This document shows, in pieces, positions 22,671-32,589 of a stretch of DNA of 64,000 nt. The position numbers and the translations under genes were made by a program. Each line of letters opens with the position of its first letter. Position 1 is the first letter of the stretch. Origin of the DNA: Neocallimastix lanati (nom. inval.) (lineage: Eukaryota; Neocallimastigomycota; Neocallimastigomycetes; Neocallimastigales; Neocallimastigaceae); contig JACVTC010000258.1 of NCBI GenBank assembly GCA_016946835.1, forward strand, positions 10,001 through 74,000, in the 5' to 3' direction. Below the pieces are notes generated by a model, which saw only the letters and a program-made list of their open reading frames with translations, searched no databases and was not told the DNA's origin.

Positions 22671-23454
22671 TACTACTACTACCTAAAGGGATCATTACTT
22701 CTAAGGAAGGATGATCCGTTGGAAAAGATGAGTTATTAAGATATAAAAATGTATTTAAACTATTTTTAGAAAAGCAATGATCCCATTTATTTATTATATT
22801 TTTTGGATTATAGGGAACATTGTAATGTAAATAATACTTTTTTAAAAATTCTTTCAATATAAAGAATTTTTCTTTTTCCTTTTTATTATTTAATGAAGAT
22901 ATTGAAATAGAAATATTAAAATCTCCTAATATCATATCAGGAGAATAAAAAGTAGAAATACTTTTTTTAAATTGGATTGATGATAAAGATGGAGGAAAGT
23001 AAACCGCCATTATATTTTTATTAAATATTTTTAATAGGATATAATATTCGGTTACTTGTAATATGGAAACTTTTTCTTTTAATAATGGATTTATAAAACA
23101 CATAATTCCATTATTATAGCGAGTACCTCTTTTTTCTTTAATTGGAGTACTTGCTAATAGGTGTGGATTTTTAAATAATTCTATATAATTTATGAACCAT
23201 GTTTCACTAATAAATATGATATCATAAATATATAGAAGGCAATTAAAAATATACTTTTGTTTATATTTTGAAAATCCTCTAGCATTTACATATAAAATAT
23301 TTAAGCGAGGACTAGCATTTTTGCATTGATTTACAAAAGTATTGAAATGGATATTAGTAGTAAGGGGGGAGGAATGATGATTAACTTCAACCGTATTATT
23401 TTCAACATCGTAAAGGTTAGGTATAATAGACGGTATATAGTTAATATCATTCAA
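20503..23454 (-). CDS. LINE ORF2: APE-type endonuclease plus reverse transcriptase, element C
   Basis: Makes the nick and copies the RNA in target-primed reverse transcription. Endonuclease motifs at residues 50-250: N57 (YVNARG), E84 (ISETW), YFPP, G177-D178-F179-N180, D225-H226 and T246-D247-H248. Residues about 258-560 are mainly asparagine-rich low complexity. RT motifs follow: WNESVTFPIPKK, FRPISITN, FLDLKKAYD (D867), GLLQGAILSPLLFN, and FYADD (D963, D964). All key catalytic residues are present. The codon at 23454 is TTG, not ATG; the frame is open upstream to 23568 and overlaps the end of ORF1, with no ATG before the endonuclease. The frame stops at 20503, just after the YADD box, because of a one-base shift in an A7 run; the rest continues at 18999-20549. 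Confidence 0.9.
20522..20528 (-). other. Frameshift point in ORF2 (A7 run)
   Basis: On the minus strand the reading is ATG CAA AAA AAT in the upstream frame. Removing one A gives ATG CAA AAA ATG ATA GAT, which joins the RT catalytic core to its thumb as expected for LINEs. It may be a one-base insertion in a homopolymer (mutation or sequencing error) or a +1 translational shift. I favour a simple indel. Confidence 0.7.
22450..22680. repeat. Trinucleotide (TTA/TAA)n arrays inside ORF2
   Basis: Long ATT/TTA runs at about 22455-22515 and 22612-22670 encode asparagine tracts between the endonuclease and RT domains. Neighbouring 60-bp units at about 21960-22200 encode repeated Ser/Phe/Leu/Asn blocks with the core FSLFN. 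Confidence 0.85.
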
Positions 23455-23521
23455 ATTTTTATAAATAACCCTATAATCAACATTAATAGAATTAATGTGA
23501 TTTTGGTTATTACTATTGTAA

Positions 23522-23568
23522 TTATTCAGATTTATATTGTCTTGATTGAATTGGTTCCGAATAATTAC
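23522..23568 (-). other. ORF1/ORF2 overlap
   Basis: The ORF2 frame opens at 23568, after an in-frame TAA, and ORF1 ends with TAA at 23522-23524. The two frames therefore overlap by about 47 nt, with ORF2 in the +1 frame relative to ORF1. No ATG lies in the ORF2 frame before the endonuclease domain. ORF2 could be made by +1 frameshifting, by reinitiation at a non-ATG codon, or not at all in this copy. Confidence 0.6.
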
Positions 23569-23613
23569 TTAAATCAGAATTTACCCCCCCTTGAATAATA
23601 TTATTCATGATTA

Positions 23614-23658
<45 letters not shown>

Positions 23659-23670
23659 CCATATTATTTA

Positions 23671-23715
<45 letters not shown>

Positions 23716-23727
23716 CCATATTATTTA

Positions 23728-23772
<45 letters not shown>

Positions 23773-23784
23773 CCATATTATTTA

Positions 23785-23821
<37 letters not shown>

Positions 23822-25939
23822 ATCCATATTATTTATAATATTATTATTAATTAGATTAATGTTTTCTTTATCATCAGTTTCCATATTAACTTTATTTAAA
23901 GTAATATCTTCATTTGTATCAGTTTCCATAGGGTTTCTTTTATTACTATCCTCCATTATTTCATTATTTATTTGCTCTTCATGTATGATTTCATTACCAG
24001 TAGCTTCCATATCATCTTCATTTTCAGATGAAGCGGTATCGGAATCATATGTACTGTATCTATTTTCATCTGTTAGAACTTCATCTTCATCTTCCCCTGT
24101 ATAGCTTTCATAAAGACTAAAACTATTGTGATCATAGGCACGGTAAGGACCATTAACTTCATTATTATTGTTGTTGCTGCTGCTACTGCTGCTACTACTT
24201 GCTTCTGCTAAGTTGTTCCTATTTCTGTTGTAATTAGTATTATTCATATTATTAGGGGTAAAAGGAACATGTATTAATTGAAATTTAGTATTCAGAAGCA
24301 CTTCCTTATAATATTCTTTAACATATTCAGGACTTTCTCTCCTATTAATAATATCAGTTATTCTTTTATAATAGGCAAGTTCAGTCCTCTTAATGTCTTC
24401 ACTTTTTGCCTCTCCTTCTTTAGTGAATACACTTGGATCGAAATCATTTAAAATCTCAATTTCGCAGGATTGAAGAACTTTAATTAATTGATCCTTAAAA
24501 TTTTTGTGAACTAATAATTCACAAATATTTTTGCCAACAAAAGAAATATTTTTGAGTTGGCTTGAAGGAATTCCAAGATTTTTTAAAAAAAACCGTACAA
24601 ATCTTGTTTTCTGAGCCTCAATTCTGGCATAAACTTTAACCAGATTTTTTGGATTTATTTTTCTTCTTGGGCTCGTCTTCAATCCTAAAATGCACTTCAT
24701 GATGAAGGATTTATCTTTATTCAAGTTTTTTAAGTTCTCAGGTAATTCTTCCTGAGATAAAATTTCATTAACGGAATGGTAGACAGGATTATCTTGCTTT
24801 TTTGCTACCATTTCATTAATATTTTGAATTCGATCAATTAACTCTTGATCATTAATTGATTTTCCGTTCTCCATCATCAGAATTTCATCAGAAGCAACAG
24901 CAGCGGCATCGGCATCGGCATCGGCATCGGCATCGGCAGTGGCAATGGCAGCAGAAGACAATGGGTTAGGGTAAGCAGGATTTAAAAAAGTATTCCTTTC
25001 ACCGGACGAAGAGGCATTATTACTTTTGAATTTTAGGATTCTATTTTCATCCATTAATTTGTTGATTAATAAGTCCTTGCTCATAATTTGTTGCTTTAAA
25101 TAATTGTTTTCGATAGTCATTCGATAGAAATCATTGTGGTAGCTATAGGAATTCGAAAAATTATTGAAATTAGCCTCCGCTTCTTCTCTCTGGTTTGAAA
25201 TTCTTGGTCTTTTGGAAGTGGGGGTGGTAACGAAATTTAATGGAGTATCAGAATCCATTTCTAAAGTATCATTATTTTCAAGAAAATCTTGAGAAATTAT
25301 ACTTTCAAATAAATTTTCAGTTTCTGAACTAGGAGTAGAGCTTTCATAAACAACTGGGTTTTTCATTCTTATTTCATTTGACTTATAATAGTCATAAGGG
25401 GAATAAAAAAGTTCTCTAATACTAGAAATAGTATATTTTGAACCAGCTGGGGTAATATTTACTGGTTTTAATAGAAAACCATTTATTAAATCATCGTCTT
25501 TGGGACTTTTAAATTCAATCTCCAGATCTTCCAATTCTGGATTGTCTTTACTTTTAAAAATAATTGTCCCACTTTTTATTTGTTTACCCAGCATGGTAAA
25601 GTCTCCTGTTCTCTTAAAGTCTATACAACCGTGGTCGTATAGGTCTTCAAGAAAAGCTTTCAAAAGGGAGCAAGAAATGGAATTGTTACAACTCTCGCAA
25701 CGGACATAGTAGTATTTAGTTTTTTTTTTATTAGTACATGTTCTTGTTAGAGATTTTTTGCATTTAGCACAGAAAATAGGGCAAAGCTTTCTTTGATTTT
25801 CATTTGCTTGTTTGCCATTCATAACGAAAAACAGATGAATTTCGGAAGCGAAAGACAAAGGATGATCTTCCGGAAGTTTTCTTAAAATTTTTCCTTCCTC
25901 AAAATGTATTGTTCTATTTGAAGAAGAAGCCATTCTCAT
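23522..25939 (-). CDS. LINE ORF1 (Gag-like) protein, 805 aa, element C
   Basis: Starts with ATG at 25939; a second ATG two codons on could also serve. An N-terminal cysteine cluster (C53, C57, C60, C68, C81, C84, C90) is followed by SLLKAFLEDLYDHG, which aligns with SALKAYLIDLYNHK of the element A ORF1. A short coiled coil lies at about 275-310, an Ala/Asp microsatellite at about 334-347, and the conserved RRM-like block at about 415-555 (core LKNISFVGKNICELLV). The tail is acidic and then asparagine-rich, with four NNMDINNNN-type repeats made by TTA expansions. The probable role is RNA binding and RNP assembly. It is homologous to, but clearly diverged from, the element A ORF1, and much more A+T-rich. 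Confidence 0.85.
23607..23830. repeat. (ATT)n arrays encoding the ORF1 asparagine tail
   Basis: Four blocks of ATT repeats are separated by AATGTCCATATTATTTATA or a close variant. Each block gives a polyasparagine run followed by NNMDI in the minus-strand ORF1. The block structure suggests a larger unit was duplicated, not only slippage of triplets. Confidence 0.9.
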
Positions 25940-25960
25940 TACTCTTAATAAAACTTTTTT

Positions 25961-27384
25961 TTTTTTTTTTTTTTAAATTCAATTATTACTTGCTTTAAAA
26001 GATTGATAATAAAAATTATTAAATATCTTTTGTTTATAGATTATCAAAGGTATAAACTCTATCCCTTAGTAATATTACAAATATTATGAATATTATGAAT
26101 ACTAACCCTTACTAATAATGTAATATTATATTTATTATTAATTATTAATTTAATTAATCAATAGATATGATTTAACTAATATTATTAATAATATTAATAT
26201 CCACTTTAAAAAAATATATTTAATAAAGTTTATTAAAATTTGTAAACATTTCATATTAAAAAAAAATATCATAAAAAAATATAAAAATAAATAAACATGT
26301 GAAATGAAAATAAAAAGAAATAATATATTGAAATATACTATTTTTAAATTGAACCAATATATTAAGTTTAATTGACGTATTAAAATATATTTTATTTGAA
26401 TACTAAAAAAAATTAAATTTAAATAATAATAAAAATAATAAAAAAAAAAAATACCAAAAAAGGATAAAAAATAAAATACCACATTAAATGGAAGAGACAT
26501 TTAAGGAAAATTTCAATAAAAAAAAAAAAAAATTTAAAATTAAATAATATAAAATAAATTAAAATCTGGAAAAAAAAAATGACAAAAAAGAAAGTATATT
26601 TATTATATTTTTTTTTTCTATATAAAAGTAATAAATTTTTTAAATAATAAATAAATAAAATTATATAGAAAAAACAATTATTTTTTTTTTTTAAAAAAAA
26701 AAATAGAACATATAAAAATATAAAAAGTAAATATTTTGAAAACATATTATTAAAACAACACTTTTAAAAGTAAAAAAAAAAAATATAAACAGGTCTTTTG
26801 AAGGAAGATAAAAAATTATTGAATCATTTTTTTTTTGTCAAATAAATAAAAATAAATTAATCAATATATTTTCATATTTATTTTAATTATATTATAATAT
26901 ATAATATTATTTAATAGTATTCTATATTGCATTAAATTAATTTTTATATAATTTATTAATTAATATAAAAATTTAAATATATATATTCATAATATGTGTA
27001 TGATACAGCGATATCTAAATATTTATTTTTTTAAGTTTATTTGTAGTCAACAATAGGTTACATCATATTAAGTAGTTTAAAAAAATTCAATCAAAAGTCA
27101 ACTTATTATATATTATGATAGTATTTATATAATTTAAAAAAGTACATTACATTTATATATATTTTATATATAAAATTATTTTTAGTAATTTATTTATTAC
27201 AATTTAATAATAATTTATTATTTATTTTTATAAACTTTTTATTAAATATTTAATTATATATATTAATAATAAACTTATAATATATTGATTTTAATATTAT
27301 TAATAGACTGATAATTTATTAATTATTGATATAATTATTTTACACCTAATTTTCAAACTTAACAATTAATAATAAAAAAGAAAA
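25961..27384. other. A+T-rich DNA upstream of element C, no gene seen
   Basis: May include the element C 5' UTR. No telomeric tract, coding frame or clear repeat is visible. Reading frames of about 110 codons at 26150-26745 are Phe/Leu/Ile/Tyr-only and are composition artefacts. Confidence 0.5.
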
Positions 27385-29340
27385 ACAAACTATTAAATAA
27401 ATAATAAATAATAAATAATAAATAATAAATAATAAAATTTGAATATTGAATAAATAATAAATAATATATAATAAATAAAATTAAATAATAAACTATTATT
27501 TAAATAATAAATAATATATAATAAATAAAATTAAATAATAAACTATTAAATAAATAATATATAATAAATAAAATTAAATAATAAACTATTAAATAAATAA
27601 TATATAATAAATTACAATGAAATTTGAATAATCAAACTAATAAATAATAATTTATACTTACATATTAATAATATACTTATAATATATTGATTTTTATATT
27701 ATTAATTAACTGATAATTTATTAATTATTGATAGAATTATTTTACACCTAACTAATTTTCAAACTTAACAATTTATAATAAAATTGAAATACACCTAACT
27801 AATTCTAAAACTTAACAATTTATAATAAAATTGAAAAACAAACTATTAAATAAATAATAAATAATAAATAATAAATAATAAATAATAAATAATAAATAAT
27901 AAATAATAAATAATAAATAATAAATAATAAATAATAAATAATAAATAATTAAATAATAAATAATAAATAATAAATAATAAATAATAAATAATAAATAATA
28001 AATAATAAATAATATATAATATATAATAAATAATAAATAATAAATAATAAAATTTGAATAATCAAACTAATATATTTTTATTTATACTTTTATATTAATA
28101 ATAAACTTATGATATATTGATTTTTATATTATTAATTGACTGATAATTTATTAATTATTGATAAAATTATTTTACACCTAACTAATTTTCAAACTTAACA
28201 ATTTATAATAAAATTGAAATACACCTAACTAATTCTAAAACTTAACAATTTATAATAAAATTGAAAAACAAACTATTAAATAAATAATAAATAATAAATA
28301 ATAAATAATAAATAATAAATAATAAATAATAAATAATAAATAATAAATAATAAATAATAAATAATAAATAATAAATAATAAATAATAAATAATAAATAAT
28401 AAATAATAAATAATAAATAATAAATAATAAATAATAAATAATAAATAATAAATAATAAATAATAAATAATAAATAATAAATAATATATAATAAATAATAA
28501 ATAATAAATAATAAATAATAAATAATAAATAATAAATAATAAATAATAAATAATATATAATATATAATAAATAATAAATAATAAATAATATATAATATAT
28601 AATAAATAATAAATAATAAATAATAAAATTTGAATAATCAAACTAATATATTTTTATTTATACTTTTATATTAATAATAAACTTATGATATATTGATTTT
28701 TATATTATTAATTGACTGATAATTTATTAATTATTGATAAAATTATTTTACACCTAACTAATTTTCAAACTTAACAATTTATAATAAAATTGAAATACAC
28801 CTAACTAATTCTAAAACTTAACAATTTATAATAAAATTGAAAAACAAACTTTAAATAAATAATAAATAATAAATAATAAATAATAAATAATAAATAATAA
28901 ATAATAAATAATAAATAATAAATAATAAATAATAAATAATAAATAATAAATAATAAATAATAAATAATAAATAATAAATAATAAATAATAAATAATATAT
29001 AATATATAATAATAATAAATAATATATAATAATAATAATAATAATAATAAATAATAAATAATAAATAATAAATAATAAATAATAAATAATAAATAATAAA
29101 TAATAAATAATAAATAATAAATAATAAATAATAAATAATAAATAATAAATAATAAATAATAAATAATAAATAATAAATAATAAATAATAAATAATAAATA
29201 ATATATAATATATAATATATAATAAATAATAAATAATTGAAATAATAAATAATAAAATAATATATAATAAATAATAAATAATAAATAATAAATAATAAAC
29301 AATAAAAAATAAAAAATAAATAATAAATAATAAAATTTGA
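27385..29340. repeat. Heptamer (AAATAAT)n arrays in a higher-order repeat
   Basis: Four heptamer tracts, roughly 27385-27480, 27850-28050, 28275-28630 and 28853-29335, are separated by a conserved spacer of about 210 bp (core TTATTTTACACCTAACTAAT). The whole forms three or four higher-order units of unequal length. The complementary strand reads TTATTTA repeats. Long frames of LLFIIYY come from the heptamer and are not genes. Confidence 0.9.
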
Positions 29341-30088
29341 ATAACCAAACTATTAAATAAATAATAAATTATAAATAATAATATATTTTTAATGTATAAA
29401 TATATTTCTAATATTAAGTAAAAATAATAAATGATAATTAAATTTAAAATATAAAATTATATTTAATTATATAGAAATAATATATATAGTTACATACATT
29501 TTATGTCATATAAATATATATAGTATTAATATAATAAAAATATTAATAAATGTAATATTATTTACATATTAAATTAATTTAAAAAAATTATATATAAATA
29601 ATTTATGGCTATTAAAACTAAAGTATAAAAAATTTCATATAAATAATATATAGATTTTTAAATTAAAGTATAAAAAATATATTTATACAATATAGATATT
29701 TTAATTAAAGTATAAAAAATTATATATAAATAATATATAGTTATTTAGATTAATTTAAAAAAATATATCTAATATAATATAGAGTTAAATATATTATTTT
29801 AAAAAAATTATATATAAATAATATATAGTTATTTAAAGTATAAAAAATTAATTATAGATAATATAGATATTTAAAATATATTTAATAAATAAATTAGTAT
29901 ATTGTTATATATTTAATAATCATATTAAGAGTAGTTTTTATTTTATTTTATTTTTTTTATTTATTAAAGAATAAGTATTTATAAATAATATACTTATTAA
30001 AATATTTATTTACATATTTAATAATTTTTAAATTATTTATTTTTTATTATAATTTTTTAAATTAATAATAATAACTAAAAAAATTATT
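29341..30088. other. A+T-rich DNA with diverged 60-65 bp repeats
   Basis: The motif AAAAAATTATATATAAATAA recurs several times with variations between about 29580 and 29860. No gene is seen. Confidence 0.5.
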
Positions 30089-30229
<141 letters not shown>

Positions 30230-30777
30230 AAATATTTAAATACTTTTTTTTTTTTTTTTTACCAATTAATTTTTATTTATTTTTTTTTTTTTACCAATTA
30301 AATTTTTTTTTTTAGCACCAATTATTTTTATTTTAATTTTTTAAATTTTTTTCAAACTATTTAAATTCGTTTTTTTTTTTTTTGAAGTAGAACTTTTCTC
30401 TTTTTTTTTTCTTTTTATCTTTAGTTTATTATCTGGAATGTAAGGTAGGTATTTTTTATTTATAGTTATGAATTTTTGAATCAAAAAATAAAAAGTAAAG
30501 AAAATAAAATAAAAAATAGAACAAAAAATATAATAAAAAATAAAATAAAAAATGAAATAAAAAATAAATTAAATTAAATTTTAGAATAAAAAATATAATA
30601 AAAAATAAAATAAAATTTAGAATAAAAATATAATAAAAAATAAAATAATAAAGAATAAATAAAAAAATAAAATAAAATAAAATAAAAGTTAAATAAATTT
30701 AATTAATCTTTTTCTTTTGATTTTCTTTTTTTTTAAACCTCATTTATATCATGATAGAAGTCATTGCATACAATTAA

Positions 30778-31105
30778 TTCATTAAAACTAAATTCTATTG
30801 TGATGAAAAAACTGGAAAGGTTAATGCTACTGAAGAAATTGGTGTTTCTGCCGATGCTGATATGGGATCTGATTTCGTTGCATACAGAATATTAACTACT
30901 TTTGACGATGGTAAATTTCATGAAAAAATTAAATCATTATCTCGTGCTATGGAAGCTCTTCATGTTACTGATGCTGATGCTGTTAAGGGAATGGTTTGAT
31001 CTTGATCTCTTTTTAAAATTCAAGACTATGGAATATTTAACTGCTCACTGGGATTCCTACTGGATATTTGAAACTAATTTCGATTTATATAATGGTCCAA
31101 TTTGA
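30778..31105 (+). pseudogene. CotH-like protein fragment, frameshifted
   Basis: Two adjoining + strand frames read as one protein if a shift is allowed near 30994. The first (30778-30999) contains GKVNATEEIG, YRILTTFDDGKFHEKIKSLS and DADAVKGM. The second (30995-31105) reads FDLDLFLKFKTMEYLTAHWD and then SYWIFETNFDLYN. The D-x-FLK-x-x-x-x-EYLTxHWDSYW...NFxLYN pattern is characteristic of CotH-family proteins, which are abundant in anaerobic gut fungi; CotH domains are kinase-like. No start codon is in frame (a TAA precedes 30778), the two halves are out of frame, and the conserved region after LYN is missing. It is a relic or an assembly-damaged copy. Family call by recognition only. Confidence 0.6.
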
Positions 31106-31320
31106 ATCCTTGAAGGATAAAAACAAATTTACCTTTTTCTACTATTTTTCCTCGAATGAGGTAGGGTTTTTTATATTTTAAATTATATAATTTTTTTAAA
31201 AATATTTTGAAGATTGCTAATTAGGGGTTATTTATTTTAAGATAATATTTTTTATTTTTAAATTTAAAATGTTACTTTTGTGCATGTATTTTTTTTTTTA
31301 AAAATAAATTAATAAAATTT
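31106..31320. other. Possible 3' end region downstream of the CotH relic
   Basis: Ends in AAATTAATAAAATTTGGAAA at about 31303-31325. A very similar stretch follows the next gene-like block at about 32140-32165. Both contain AATAAA-like signals on the + strand and may be related transcript 3' ends. Confidence 0.35.
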
Positions 31321-31371
31321 GGAAAGAAAAAATATTTTTAGTGTTAAAAATATGAAAAACGGTAATGTGTA

Positions 31372-32026
31372 ATGTGTATAATTGATTCCAGTGTGTGTGA
31401 AATAGTGTTTAATTTCCTTTTTGTAGGTCGAAGTATTAATAACAGTACAAGGGAATGGATTAAATGCGATGCTCTTGCATCTTTTAGATGGAATTCTTTA
31501 AATTTCATCGATGATATCTATGTTTTATTCCTTAGGAAGATTAGAGTGTTTAATCCTCCTATGACTCTATTTCTAATTTTGAAGATTATATTAATCATTA
31601 TATATACTTGTTCCTTCTTGGTGGGTCTTTAGTTTTAAATGAGCTACATTTCGCGAAAGTGGGGAACAGAGACAATTAAATGAACTACTTTTTAAAGGTT
31701 CATCTGAGTCACCTGTTCCAAAAATTGTGGGCTTGGCGGAATTCTTAACAAGTGCAATACCTATCATTAGTAGTTCGTTTGAGATATTATTTGATAGGTA
31801 TTGCAAAATATCAAACTTATCCAAGAGCGTCGACGTCGTACTTATAAGGCATAATGATAATACAGGATCAGCATCTATTTCTACGAAGGATGAATCTCGC
31901 CATAGTAGTTCAATAAATGATGAATCTGGGAAGAGTTTAATGGACACCATACTATCTATTTTAAAGATGTTACTTCTAAGTTTTATTTCTTTTTTATTTA
32001 TTAGAAAGGGAAAAATTCTCGCATAG
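31372..32026 (+). pseudogene. Unrecognised gene remnant, two segments
   Basis: This stretch is G+C-richer than its surroundings. The first segment (coding-like from about 31428) follows a possible splice acceptor TTTCCTTTTTGTAG and reads REWIKCDALASFRWN, then a hydrophobic stretch near 31557-31630 that could be a membrane segment. The frame then stops. A second frame, open from about 31642 to 32026, contains RESGEQRQLNELLFKGSSES, RHNDNTGSAS and another hydrophobic stretch near its end. I do not recognise the family. A minus-strand frame of 151 codons (31591-32046) overlaps the second segment, so the coding strand is uncertain. The polyadenylation-like signals downstream favour the + strand. 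It may be an eroded gene or one with introns. Confidence 0.35.
31753..31805. other. 14-bp perfect inverted repeat
   Basis: Arms TGCAATACCTATCA and TGATAGGTATTGCA, enclosing 25 bp. Mixed composition makes a chance origin less likely than for the A/T-only hairpins. It lies inside the gene remnant; its function is unknown. Confidence 0.6.
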
Positions 32027-32175
32027 TACAACTTGCCGAAATACATAGTATTTTCGAGCTTTTTTATTTTTTTTTATTTTTTAAATTTTTTATTTTTAAT
32101 TTCAAATGTACTTTTCACCTACATGTATTTTTTAAAATAAAATTAATAAAGTTTTGGAAGTGTATTTTCTTCCCT

Positions 32176-32179
<4 letters not shown>

Positions 32180-32225
<46 letters not shown>
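32180..32225. repeat. Poly-A run of about 46 bases
   Basis: Lies about 30 bp after an AATTAATAAAGTTTTGGAA signal-like stretch. It may be a retroposed poly-A tail or a simple homopolymer. Confidence 0.8.
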
Positions 32226-32227
<2 letters not shown>

Positions 32228-32589
32228 GTTTCAAAAGTTTACAATTCTTGAAATAACTAACGAATAAATTAAAATTATATTATGATATGCTTAACAATTG
32301 AATTTACATTTTATCATATGTTTAATCTTTCATAACTAAATATTAAAAATATTCAAATATTTTTTAAAAGTGAGAGTCAGATTATTATTTTATTATTAAT
32401 AAATATAGATAGTTCTGAGATTTGAAGTTTAATAACTTTTGAAATTTTTAACGAATAAATGAAAATAGTATATTACTAGATGCGCAATAATTAAATGTTT
32501 ATTATATTAAATGTTGAATTCTTCGGTACCAAATTTTATAAATAATTAAACATTATTTTAAAATTTCAAAAATATTTATAATCTTTAAC

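Larger units (their letters stand above)
14833..25960 (-). mobile_element. Element C: two-ORF telomere-linked LINE
   Basis: On the minus strand, in order: ORF1 (25939-23522), ORF2 (frame open from 23568, interrupted by one frameshift, ending at 18999), then a 3' region of about 4.2 kb whose end TTTAAAACC abuts telomeric repeat like A and B. It is the only element here with endonuclease and reverse transcriptase. The 5' boundary cannot be fixed because no telomeric tract or second copy marks it; 25960 is a nominal limit just past the ORF1 start. It may be the enzyme source for the ORF1-only family A and the non-coding family B. Confidence 0.75.

Noticed and set aside
28276-29348. 121-165 codon LLFIIYY repeat proteins
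   Set aside because: Direct translation of the heptamer satellite.
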